NCBI GenBank assembly: GCA_030698965.1
Contig: JAUYLM010000055.1
Coordinates: forward strand, 1 to 25,509
Direction: 5' to 3'
DNA from: a bacterium
GTDB taxonomy: Bacteria > Patescibacteriota > Minisyncoccia > Phycocordibacterales > PALSA-1337
Length of the DNA stretch: 25,509 bases
Under the pieces are notes generated by a model that was given only the letters and a program-made list of their open reading frames with translations, was not told the DNA's origin and did not search any database. Position 1 is the stretch's first letter. Every line of letters begins with the position of its first letter. This document shows, in pieces, positions 15,466-22,564 of the stretch. Position numbers and translations under genes: made by a program.

Positions 15466-16362
15466 ATGACGAATGAGAGCCCCATTAAGCTTTCTTATAT
15501 AACCGCCACCAAGAACAAACTGCCCTACCTGCGTGCCGGACTTGAAAAAGTGATAGCTCAAAAGAAGCCTGGTGAAGAAATCCTAGTAGCAGATGGAAAC
15601 AGCTCGGACGGCACGAAAGAATATCTGGCGGGACTGAAAGCCGACGGTAAAATAGATTTTTTTATTTCTGAGGCAGACTTCGGAGAATCCCACGCTCTAA
15701 ATAAGCTATTCCTTGCGGCCAAGGGAACTCTCATAAAAATCATAAACGATGACGATGCGTACTACTTCCCTGCCATTGAAGCTTGCAAAAAATTTATGCT
15801 GGACCATCCAGAAATAGATATTTTAGGAATGGAGGGTGGGTCAATCAAGCACAGGTCTCCCTCTGAACTATACGTCTGCCAGGTAGCGGGCTACAAAGAT
15901 GGATACATGCGATGGCAGAAAGATCGCACTCCTTTTGATTCTTCTGTCCTTGGGCTCATGCTCCGCCGATCCTCTCTGCCAGTCTTGGGGTTCTGGAACC
16001 ACTCATTTACCATGGCAGACACGGAATTTACATTCCGCGTTACCGCCGGCAAAGCGAGCATCGCCTGGTACACTGGTTCAGCATACGTGTATATCAAAAA
16101 CCAGGATGGCGTAACCTGGGTCAGGAGAAACAGAGTTGCAAATGAAATAGCGCGCCTTCGAAAATTCTATTTGAATGAGAATCCTCCTACGTATCCGATT
16201 AAGAAATTGAAGCAATTTAAAAGATTTTTACTCAAGATTTACTCTCGACTGAGTGGCCATGCTTCATCTGATTTCCCTATGGAATGGCTTAAAATGGTTG
16301 AACTTTCTGAAAAATGGCTTGAGGAAAAAAGTGTGGAGGAAAGACCGAAATTTCTTTTTTGA
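15466..16362 (+). CDS. Glycosyltransferase family 2 (GT-A), paralogue 1
   Basis: The 298-residue protein is a GT-A enzyme. Seen are an N-terminal strand SYITATKNKLPYL, ILVADGNSSDGT at 39-50 for the nucleotide-binding turn, a conserved DFGESHALNKLF (71-82) and the metal-binding DDD at 95-97 followed by AYYFPAI. A basic C-terminal region follows the fold. It would transfer one sugar in a lipid-linked glycan; the donor is unknown. The gene 700 bp downstream encodes a paralogue with the same block and the same order of motifs, so a local duplication around the intervening acyltransferase is likely. The start is placed by the extended -10 ending 9 nt upstream, leaving no room for a Shine-Dalgarno. 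The TGA stop sits inside the -35 box of the next gene's promoter. Confidence 0.82.
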   Translation: MTNESPIKLSYITATKNKLPYLRAGLEKVIAQKKPGEEILVADGNSSDGTKEYLAGLKADGKIDFFISEADFGESHALNKLFLAAKGTLIKIINDDDAYYFPAIEACKKFMLDHPEIDILGMEGGSIKHRSPSELYVCQVAGYKDGYMRWQKDRTPFDSSVLGLMLRRSSLPVLGFWNHSFTMADTEFTFRVTAGKASIAWYTGSAYVYIKNQDGVTWVRRNRVANEIARLRKFYLNENPPTYPIKKLKQFKRFLLKIYSRLSGHASSDFPMEWLKMVELSEKWLEEKSVEERPKFLF

Positions 16363-16387
16363 CTTATTAGGCATAGTATGCTTTAAT
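16359..16387 (+). promoter_or_regulatory. Promoter of the acyltransferase gene, overlapping the upstream stop codon
   Basis: TTGACT (16359-16364), a 17-nt spacer and extended -10 TGcTTTAAT (hexamer 16382-16387) lie 12 nt before the ATG at 16400, so the predicted leader is about 5-6 nt. The -35 box contains the TGA of the GT2 gene. Confidence 0.55.
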
Positions 16388-16399
16388 TTTAAAAGATGT

Positions 16400-16963
16400 A
16401 TGAAAACCTACGATACTAGTCTTTTTCGACGGGCCGGATTTGACATCACTATCAGTCCGGACGCCTTCATTAGGGATACAAAGGCGATCTCTATTGGTAA
16501 CCACATCCGAATCGACGGGCAATTCCACATCACAACAGAAGCTGAATTGGGTAATTACATCCATATCGGCCCTGGAGTGATAGTAATCGGCTCCAGCAAG
16601 GGGAAATTGACTATGGGCGACCATACCAATATAGCCCTTGGCGGACGCATTATATGTGGTTCTGACGGGTACATGGGCGACGGCCTTATAAACGCCCCTG
16701 GCGTACCAGAGGAGATGAGAGATACAGTAACGGTGAGACCCGTTATCTTCGAACTCTGCGCCAATGTGGGCGCAAATGTCGTCATCTCTCAGGGGGTGAC
16801 TTTGAGTGAAGGGACTGTCATCGGGGCATGTTCTTTTGTCCCCCAAGATTTCGTCACGGAACCATGGACGGTATACATGGGTACTCCGATCAGGGCTGTG
16901 AAAAAACGTCCGAAAGACAAGATGCTCCGCTTCGTGCAAATTTTGCGAGAAACGAGAATCTAG
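16400..16963 (+). CDS. Left-handed beta-helix acyltransferase (hexapeptide repeat)
   Basis: The protein has 187 residues from the ATG at 16400. Hexapeptide-type turns run from about 22 to 165 (AFIRDTKAISIGNHIRI, LTMGDHTNIAL, and later ANVGANVVISQGVTLSEGTV). The closing IGACSFVPQDF and the VYMGTPIRAVKKR end are typical of WbbJ/NodL-type acetyltransferases, which use acetyl-CoA to O- or N-acetylate sugars as trimers. A loop at about 93-113 (GDGLINAPGVPEEMRDTV) interrupts the helix where the acceptor normally sits. A frame extending to 16253 adds 49 residues that lie within the upstream GT2 gene and the promoter and do not fit the fold, so I reject it. With promoter before and terminator after, the gene is a monocistronic unit. 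It could acetylate the amino sugar made by the DegT enzyme, but O-acetylation is equally possible. Confidence 0.8.
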   Translation: MKTYDTSLFRRAGFDITISPDAFIRDTKAISIGNHIRIDGQFHITTEAELGNYIHIGPGVIVIGSSKGKLTMGDHTNIALGGRIICGSDGYMGDGLINAPGVPEEMRDTVTVRPVIFELCANVGANVVISQGVTLSEGTVIGACSFVPQDFVTEPWTVYMGTPIRAVKKRPKDKMLRFVQILRETRI

Positions 16964-16984
16964 CGGTTTAAATGTAATTTACAG

Positions 16985-17025
16985 ATTATCCTGGAATCCA
17001 GTAGTGGGTTCTAGGATAATTTTTT
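16985..17025 (+). terminator. Rho-independent terminator after the acyltransferase gene
   Basis: ATTATCCT (16985-16992) pairs with AGGATAAT (17013-17020). The stem continues inward with GAA/TTC and CC/GG separated by single mismatches or a G-T wobble, and a run of T (17021-17025) follows. The position, 21 nt after the stop, fits plus-strand termination. Confidence 0.8.
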
Positions 17026-17039
17026 ATAAAAAGAGATTG

Positions 17040-17048
17040 TGCTACAAT
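17040..17048 (+). promoter_or_regulatory. Extended -10 promoter deciding the start of the second GT2 gene
   Basis: TGcTACAAT (17040-17048) lies 1 nt before an ATG at 17050 but 7 nt before the in-frame ATG at 17056. If it is the promoter, only 17056 can be translated. A TATAAA at 17025-17030 is an alternative -10 that would allow 17050. Confidence 0.45.
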
Positions 17049-17055
17049 CATGACT

Positions 17056-17964
17056 ATGAATACCATTCAGCTTACCTATCTCGTGACAACAAAAAACAAG
17101 CTTCCTTTTCTAAAAAGCAGGCTGGACAAGCTCACCCAAAACAGAGGAGTAGATGAAGAAATACTGGTGGCAGATGGCGCTAGCACAGACGGTAGCCGGG
17201 AGTTTCTTAAAAAGGCGTTCGAGGCCGGGGAAATTGATTATTTTACTTCAGAACCTGATTTCGGCGAATCGCATGCCCTGAACAAGCTATTTCTCATTGC
17301 CAAAGGAAACCTTATAACTATCATTACAGATGATGATGCCTTTTATTACCCTGCTATTCAAGCGTCCAAAGGATTTCTCCTGGAGCATCCGGACATAGAC
17401 ATTATAAGCACCGATGGAGGATCTTTCCACAAAACCTCTTCTTCCCTCGACGAACACCCCCTTCAACTGATAAGAACGCTGGACTATCGTCAAAAATATG
17501 AAGAGTGGACAAAAAATAAAACGCCCTTCAGCTTCTGTGGACTAGGCGTCATGCTCCGTCGATCTTCCTTGCCACTCCTTGGGCTCTGGGACCTCTCTTT
17601 TCGCGCGGCTGACGCGGAATTTTCTTTACGGACGACAGCCGGCAAAGCAAAAATCGCCTGGTACACAGGCTATTCATTTGTCAACATAAGTAACCCGCAG
17701 AGCGTGAGTTTTGTATTTAAGGATAAGATAAAAGTTGAAATCAAGCGCCTTGACCAGTTCTATTTTGGAAATAAAAAAAAACTGATTCTCAAGCAAAAGT
17801 TCAGAACTCTTATGGCGGGATTTAGAAGCTTTATAATTGGAAAGACCAGACTTTCGAAGGAAGTTTTTGAATCCCGGTGGCTAAATCTGGCAGAAGTTGC
17901 AGAAAAATGGCTTGAAATAAAAAATGGGGAGAAATTGCCAGAATTCCTTTGGAACAAAAAATAG
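17056..17964 (+). CDS. Glycosyltransferase family 2 (GT-A), paralogue 2
   Basis: The protein has 302 residues from the ATG at 17056 (304 from 17050). It aligns with the GT2 enzyme upstream throughout the catalytic half: TYLVTTKNKLPFL, ILVADGASTDGS (36-47), PDFGESHALNKLF (67-79), DDD at 92-94 followed by AFYYPAI, and LRRSSLPLLGLWDLSF further on. The C-terminal regions diverge, suggesting that the two copies act on different acceptors. It begins the long plus-strand run after a terminator, with its own extended -10. Start choice is uncertain by two codons. The next gene's ATG lies 2 nt after this stop. It probably adds one sugar to the lipid-linked chain on the cytoplasmic side. Confidence 0.82.
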   Translation: MNTIQLTYLVTTKNKLPFLKSRLDKLTQNRGVDEEILVADGASTDGSREFLKKAFEAGEIDYFTSEPDFGESHALNKLFLIAKGNLITIITDDDAFYYPAIQASKGFLLEHPDIDIISTDGGSFHKTSSSLDEHPLQLIRTLDYRQKYEEWTKNKTPFSFCGLGVMLRRSSLPLLGLWDLSFRAADAEFSLRTTAGKAKIAWYTGYSFVNISNPQSVSFVFKDKIKVEIKRLDQFYFGNKKKLILKQKFRTLMAGFRSFIIGKTRLSKEVFESRWLNLAEVAEKWLEIKNGEKLPEFLWNKK

Positions 17965-17966
17965 CC

Positions 17967-19136
17967 ATGTCCTTTCCAGATCATTTTTTTAACCCGCTTC
18001 TTGTCTTCTATCGCAGACTAACCAGGAAGATATTTGGTATCATTTCCCTTCGCTCCAGATCTAAGTCGTCTCGTGGCACCGTACTGCTTTCCTTCGTTAC
18101 TCACCCTTTTTGTATTTCGAAAAAAGAATTTCTAAAAACCCCACACACCACGCCTTTCGAATGCATGGAAATCGCAAGTCTGCTTTTGGATCGTGGATAT
18201 GCCGTAGATGTGATAGATTGGAACAATTTTTCGTTCACGCCCAAAACAAAATATGTCATGATCATAGACACTCACCAGAATCTAGAGAGACTAAGTGCTA
18301 TCTTGCCGGATTGCGTAAAAATCCATTATATTACAGGCGCTCATTGGAAGTACCAAAATATAGCTGAGACATTCCGCCTAGGTGAATTCAGAAAGAGGCG
18401 TGGCGCGACACTCCAGCCTCGTCGACAGATGCTTCCATCGAGCAATATTGAATATGCTGATTACGCCACGTCTCTCGGAAGCCGCTTCGCGAAAGGCACT
18501 TATGACTATGCCGGAAAAAATATAGAAATGATCCCCCTTCTGTCCACAGCGTCATTTCCATCACCGGAAGATAAGAACTTCGCCGAAGTTAGAAAGAATT
18601 TCGTATGGATAGGAGGAGGCGGGGCGATCCATAAGGGACTGGACCTAGTACTCGAAGTTTTTTCTAATCTCTCTGACTTCCGCCTTACGGTATGCGGGCC
18701 GGTCGAGGCGGAAAAAGATTTTTTCAATTTCTATAAAAAGGAACTATGCCATACTCCAAATATTCGCTTTGTCGGACGTATCAACGTTAGGAGTGAGCAA
18801 TTTAAAAATATAGTAGATAATGCAGTGGGTTTAATTTATCCATCTTGTTCTGAAGGCCAATCAGGAAGCGTCGTGACAGCTCTCCATGCTGGACTCATCC
18901 CCATCATAACGCATCAGTCAGGAGTGGATGTATCCCCCTTCGGCTTGTATCTTAAGGATTTTTCAGTTCAAGAAATAACCGATAGCGTTATCAGAGTGAG
19001 TAAATTGCCTATTGACGAACTTAGATCCCGATCAACAGCAGCTTGGAAATATGCCCGTGAAAATCACACCATGGAAATTTTTAAAGAAAGATATGCGGCA
19101 TTTATTGATGGCGTTATCAAAAAAGAAAACCTATGA
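17967..19136 (+). CDS. Glycosyltransferase family 4-like (GT-B)
   Basis: The protein has 389 residues from the ATG at 17967. An alternative ATG at 17949 would overlap the previous gene by 16 nt and add six residues. The C-terminal half is GT4-like: FVWIGGGGAIHKGLDLVLEV (212-231), VCGP (242-245), NIRFVGRI (265-272) and YPSCSEGQSGSVVTALHAGL (291-310), where E296 takes the place of the usual E-x7-E first glutamate. The N-terminal half begins with a short basic and hydrophobic stretch (residues 9-28) that may tether it to the membrane. It is a retaining transferase in the fold's usual sense, with unknown donor. The last four bases (ATGA) overlap the next GT2 gene, so translation is coupled. Confidence 0.8.
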   Translation: MSFPDHFFNPLLVFYRRLTRKIFGIISLRSRSKSSRGTVLLSFVTHPFCISKKEFLKTPHTTPFECMEIASLLLDRGYAVDVIDWNNFSFTPKTKYVMIIDTHQNLERLSAILPDCVKIHYITGAHWKYQNIAETFRLGEFRKRRGATLQPRRQMLPSSNIEYADYATSLGSRFAKGTYDYAGKNIEMIPLLSTASFPSPEDKNFAEVRKNFVWIGGGGAIHKGLDLVLEVFSNLSDFRLTVCGPVEAEKDFFNFYKKELCHTPNIRFVGRINVRSEQFKNIVDNAVGLIYPSCSEGQSGSVVTALHAGLIPIITHQSGVDVSPFGLYLKDFSVQEITDSVIRVSKLPIDELRSRSTAAWKYARENHTMEIFKERYAAFIDGVIKKENL

Positions 19137-19990
19137 ATCAGCCTCTTATCTCCGTCATTATACCTGCACACAATAACGAAACCACAATATCTTCGTCTAT
19201 TGATTCGATGCTTGTCCAAACCTATAGAAATCTTGAGATCATTATAGTGGATGACAACAGCACGGATAGGACCGCGGAAGTCGCTGAAAAATACTCCCGG
19301 GGTTATCCGAATGTGTCATTCCACAAATTGCCTTATGACGATCCTTATCGAGTCAACAGGCGGGGACGTAATGTCAACGCGGGCTATATGGCCAGGAATT
19401 ATGGGTTAGAAAAATCCAAGGGCGAGTGGATAACTTTCCAGGATGCCGATGATGCCTCCCTTCGCAATAGAATTGAAGCAGAATATATTCTCGCTATTCG
19501 CTTCAATAGCAATCATGTCTGTGTCCAGTGGCAGAAATTATCCTTGGAAAAAATAGGCAGCGGGTTTGATTTTGAAAAAGCGCTCGAGAAAGAGAGCAAT
19601 CTTGTAATTACCAGCGATCAGATTAAGAAGCTCGGACGCGAATCGAAGGGCTCACTCATGAGGATATTAGGCCCGTTCAGAAAATACATCCCCTTTGAGG
19701 CAAAGAGAGCTCGCATAATCAATAAGCTCTTCTTTGGATCCCTTGATTCATATCCTGGTTCAGGCAATAGCCCGCTTTTTAAAAGAGAAGTTATAGAAAA
19801 AGTCGGATTCCGACCGGTGGACGAGCGTGTCTGGCCTTCCTTTACCGGACGCGGAGCAGACCGGGACTTCAACTTCCAGGTATCCGAAACGTTTGGTCAG
19901 AGTATTTCCTTCAAACTTCCCCTCTATCTCTGGAGAGTTGAACAGGAAAATGATCTTGACTATCCTTTTCATGAGTATCTGATAAGATAA
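19133..19990 (+). CDS. Glycosyltransferase family 2 (GT-A)
   Basis: The 285-residue protein has the classic GT2 start LISVIIPAHNNETTI (5-19), IIIVDDNSTDRT (36-47) with D40/D41 for nucleotide binding, and the DxD-type DAD at 104-106 in ITFQDADDAS. A Trp/Arg-rich acceptor loop follows (WPSFTGRGADRDF). It is unlike the paralogue pair upstream: the block around the DxD and the C-terminal part differ. The start overlaps the GT4 stop by four bases and the stop lies 4 nt before the next gene, so it is in the middle of a tightly coupled set. It probably acts at the cytoplasmic face on the same lipid-linked intermediate. Sugar specificity is unknown. Confidence 0.85.
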   Translation: MNQPLISVIIPAHNNETTISSSIDSMLVQTYRNLEIIIVDDNSTDRTAEVAEKYSRGYPNVSFHKLPYDDPYRVNRRGRNVNAGYMARNYGLEKSKGEWITFQDADDASLRNRIEAEYILAIRFNSNHVCVQWQKLSLEKIGSGFDFEKALEKESNLVITSDQIKKLGRESKGSLMRILGPFRKYIPFEAKRARIINKLFFGSLDSYPGSGNSPLFKREVIEKVGFRPVDERVWPSFTGRGADRDFNFQVSETFGQSISFKLPLYLWRVEQENDLDYPFHEYLIR

Positions 19991-19994
19991 AAAT

Positions 19995-20762
19995 ATGCGT
20001 GAGAAGCTAAAAAATATCCCGTTCATCAAATACGCAGTGGTCTTCGCTAGGGCATTCAAGTCCGAATACGGATTGTCTACCCGGCTTTTATGCATTTTCA
20101 GATTTTTTAGAGACTACGATTTATTTAGAAAATATCCTCCGAATACTGCTTATAAAGTTTCCACCGCAGACCTTTTTCCACGTATTTATGATAGGGTAGA
20201 AAGCCATAAGCTGGATCCTGTCTATTTCCTTCAAGGAACCTGGTGCGCAAAAAAGATTTTTGAGGAAAAACCGTCAGAGCATTACGATGTAGGTTCTCAG
20301 GCCCTCATGGTCGGCATCATTTCACAATTCGTTCCAACTACAATGATCGACATACGTCCCCTTGCTCTTTCCCTACCCGGACTTTCCTTTGTCAAAGGAG
20401 ACATAACAGAACTTCCTTTCAAAGAGGGCTCGATTTCTTCATTGAGCTCCATCTGCGTCATTGAACACATCGGACTCGGCAGATATGGAGATCGGCTTGA
20501 TCCCTTCGGCACAGAGAAAGCCGCGAAAGAGCTCGCGAGAGTTTTAAGGAAAGGAGGATGCCTATATATATCCGTTCCGGTAGATGCCGAAAACAAGGTG
20601 TACTTCAATGCCCATCGGTCATTTACCCGCGATTATATCCTCGAGCTATTCAAAACACTGAAGTTATCTGAAGAAAAATATATATACGGAAAAAACATGT
20701 ATCCCTCCTATGATCCGGCGAAGGGCTTTGGCACGGGACTTTACCATTTTAAAAACTCATGA
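19995..20762 (+). CDS. DUF268-type class I methyltransferase
   Basis: The 255-residue protein matches my memory of the DUF268 family. The N-terminal helix-rich part (to about residue 90) is followed by YDVGSQ (97-102), the SAM-binding turn. Then come SQFVPTTMIDIRPL (110-123), LSFVKGDITELPF (130-142), the SSICVIEHIGLGRYGD block (151-166) and LYISVPVD with FNAHRSFT. The sequence of motifs is that of class I SAM methyltransferases, and the family often occurs in polysaccharide and glycan loci. The substrate is not known, probably a glycan hydroxyl or carboxyl. The gene starts 4 nt after the upstream GT2 stop and its TGA overlaps the next ATG, so it is translationally coupled on both sides. Confidence 0.78.
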   Translation: MREKLKNIPFIKYAVVFARAFKSEYGLSTRLLCIFRFFRDYDLFRKYPPNTAYKVSTADLFPRIYDRVESHKLDPVYFLQGTWCAKKIFEEKPSEHYDVGSQALMVGIISQFVPTTMIDIRPLALSLPGLSFVKGDITELPFKEGSISSLSSICVIEHIGLGRYGDRLDPFGTEKAAKELARVLRKGGCLYISVPVDAENKVYFNAHRSFTRDYILELFKTLKLSEEKYIYGKNMYPSYDPAKGFGTGLYHFKNS

Positions 20763-21679
20763 AAAAAATAATCATACTCAAGCACGGCGGAGGAGAACTG
20801 GCCAATCAGCTTTGGAACTATATCAGCATTTATGCCTATGGACTAGAAATAAGCGCCGAGGTCCAAAACCCCTCTTTTTTTGAATACCATTCGCATTTCA
20901 ATTTTCTAAAGAATGAGTCTCCCTTAACGCGCTTTTTTTCATCTTGGTTCCGAGACTCCACAGCAAGGCGCGGCAGCCTGAAGAATCGTTTTTGGAGGAA
21001 TATCTATTTAATTTTGGTGCGGATAATGAAACCATTTTCCAAGAATAGCTGGATATCTTCGGAAAACGAGATGAATCAAGTTGTGTATATTCCTCCAACT
21101 TCCTCCTTGGATTTTTTGGATAATGTGAAAATCGGATATTTCTCCGGCTGGCTTTTCAGAAACCCTGTCGGATTGGCAAAATACAGGAAAAATATTATTT
21201 CCGCTTTTGCCCCCAGTAAAGATACAGAGAAAAGAGTGGAAGACATCATCCAGCCACTACGAAAAGAGTATGAAAAAATCATTGGGATCCATCTGCGCCA
21301 AAGTGATTATCGAACTTTCAAAGGAGGGGATTATTTCATTAGCCAAACGCGTGTGAAAGAAATCATCGATGAGTTTATTCAAAAAAATTCCATTGACAAG
21401 AATCGCATCCTCTTCCTTATGACTTCGGATGGTCCAATAGAGTCAGGAATTTTCCGCAATTTAAATGCTTATATATCAAAGGAAAATTCTGTGACCGATC
21501 TTTTTTTGCTTTCAAGCACGGACATGATCATCGGCTCCGACTCGAGCTTCGGCGCTTTCGCCTCATGGTACGGCAATATCCCGCATATTATCATGACCAA
21601 GAATCCTATAGACTGGACATATTACGCCGACAAAAAGAAATTCTTTGAAAATAAATACGGGAAAATGGTCAATTACTGA
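20759..21679 (+). CDS. GT11-like fucosyltransferase family protein
   Basis: The 306-residue protein is a distant relative of alpha-1,2-fucosyltransferases. The N-terminal GGGELANQLWNYISIYAYGL (10-29) corresponds to 'GxLxNQmfqy', HLRQSDY at 178-184 replaces the canonical HxRRGDY, and DLFLLSSTDMIIGSDSSFGA (247-266) followed by FASW is the C-terminal GT11 signature with Asp-Ser instead of Asn-Ser. These changes suggest that the donor or acceptor differs from the other GT11 of this window. GDP-fucose or another GDP-6-deoxyhexose from the Gmd branch is the natural candidate. It closes the plus-strand run with an ATGA overlap at its start and overlaps the convergent methyltransferase by 11 nt, with no terminator between them. 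Confidence 0.75.
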   Translation: MKKIIILKHGGGELANQLWNYISIYAYGLEISAEVQNPSFFEYHSHFNFLKNESPLTRFFSSWFRDSTARRGSLKNRFWRNIYLILVRIMKPFSKNSWISSENEMNQVVYIPPTSSLDFLDNVKIGYFSGWLFRNPVGLAKYRKNIISAFAPSKDTEKRVEDIIQPLRKEYEKIIGIHLRQSDYRTFKGGDYFISQTRVKEIIDEFIQKNSIDKNRILFLMTSDGPIESGIFRNLNAYISKENSVTDLFLLSSTDMIIGSDSSFGAFASWYGNIPHIIMTKNPIDWTYYADKKKFFENKYGKMVNY

Positions 21680-22433
21680 ATTTCAGCATTGTCATGCCGT
21701 TGCAGACAGCATGATGCTCTATAAGCCATTTCCCTTGAATCTTCTTAAAATCTTTTTCCTCATTTAAATGCGTGCCTACATATTCTTCGATAGCGCGCAT
21801 CACGTCCCTGTCGTCATTATATGCTTTGCCGATAGTCCCATTCCTTCTCTTATATAATAGTTTTACATTCGCGTCATGAAAGAAAGCAACGCCTTGAGGC
21901 GACAGAAATGGCATCCATTTTTCTATCTCTTTCTTTGTGTGATTATACTCATGGCTGGTATCTATGAACAGAACGTCAATCTTAGGTTCAAGATTGTTTT
22001 TTAAACAAAAATCCTTGAATTCATCTGCGACCAGAACATCATCTTTTTGGATGAAAGTCGATCTGGGCCAAGCTGTCTTATTTTGTTGAGGTGCGATGTC
22101 AACACTCAAAAGAAAAGCATTGTGTAGCTTTGCCACTCTCTCAAAAACAAATGTGCTTTGTCCTGTCCTGACTCCCAGTTCCACAATGAGCTTTGGCTTT
22201 ACGGCCATTGATTCATTGAAAAGAGTTTCCAGATGATCGCTGATGTCTGTATCTATTAGGGCGTGACGTCGTATTTCATTCAATTCATTTAAAGAGGATA
22301 TTTCATGCTTCCCATTAAATCTCCAAAGAAATAATGTCTTTATAAAAAGATTGTAATATTTGATATATCTTCGAACATTCTTCTTGAATGCAGGCGAGTA
22401 TTCCCTTCCTTCTGGAGTCAATATGTATTTCAT
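21669..22433 (-). CDS. Class I SAM methyltransferase (Methyltransf_24-like)
   Basis: In this 254-residue protein motif I is LIVELGVRTGQSTF (82-95), an acidic SVDIAP (110-115) follows, and DVLFIDTSHEYNHTKKEIEK (153-172) with the later GVAFFHD (181-187) is characteristic of Methyltransf_24/cephalosporin-hydroxylase-like enzymes in glycan loci. It probably methylates a sugar hydroxyl. The N-terminal 50 residues are basic and may touch the membrane or acceptor. It is a single gene flanked by plus-strand genes. The start at 22433 follows an extended -10 by 6 nt, so a leaderless message is predicted. A perfect TTGACA lies nearby, but only 8 nt from that -10, too close to act with it. Confidence 0.78.
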   Translation of the reverse strand: MKYILTPEGREYSPAFKKNVRRYIKYYNLFIKTLFLWRFNGKHEISSLNELNEIRRHALIDTDISDHLETLFNESMAVKPKLIVELGVRTGQSTFVFERVAKLHNAFLLSVDIAPQQNKTAWPRSTFIQKDDVLVADEFKDFCLKNNLEPKIDVLFIDTSHEYNHTKKEIEKWMPFLSPQGVAFFHDANVKLLYKRRNGTIGKAYNDDRDVMRAIEEYVGTHLNEEKDFKKIQGKWLIEHHAVCNGMTMLKFSN

Positions 22434-22439
22434 ATAAAA

Positions 22440-22448
22440 ATAATATCA
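22440..22448 (-). promoter_or_regulatory. Extended -10 promoter of the Methyltransf_24-like gene, leaderless geometry
   Basis: On the minus strand TGaTATTAT (22448-22440) is followed by 6 nt and the ATG at 22433. No -35 lies at the right spacing. Confidence 0.5.
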
Positions 22449-22495
22449 CATATTGTCAAGTTTGCATAAGTTCCCTTTTACTTATACATTGTACG

Positions 22496-22554
22496 AGGAA
22501 ATCGTTCATTGATTTTCCTACGCTCACAACCACCAACTTTAACCCATAAGGAAA
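22496..22554 (+). promoter_or_regulatory. Leader of the radical SAM gene: inverted repeat and SD-like site
   Basis: AGGAAATC (22496-22503) can pair with GATTTTCCT (22511-22519, one bulged T). The TTTCCT arm can instead pair with AGGAAA at 22549-22554, the SD-like stretch 10-12 nt before the ATG at 22565. The arrangement would allow two mutually exclusive hairpins. No good promoter for this gene was found between 22434 and 22564; a weak TTGCAT, 17 nt, TACATT is at 22462-22490. Confidence 0.3.
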
Positions 22555-22564
22555 GAGAGAGAAA

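Noticed and set aside
16253..16399. N-terminal extension of the acyltransferase by 49 residues
   Set aside because: It lies inside the upstream GT2 coding region and across the promoter; the residues do not fit the beta-helix family.
16367..16939. Minus-strand open frame of 190 codons
   Set aside because: It mirrors the acyltransferase gene, shows no family motif, and its composition is that of an antisense shadow.
22454..22459. Perfect TTGACA (minus strand) as -35 for the gene at 22433
   Set aside because: Only 8 nt from the -10 box, so it cannot work with it; with a 17-nt spacer the -10 would fall on the start codon.
22496..22519. Hairpin as a terminator of upstream transcription
   Set aside because: No T run follows and no plus-strand gene ends before it.
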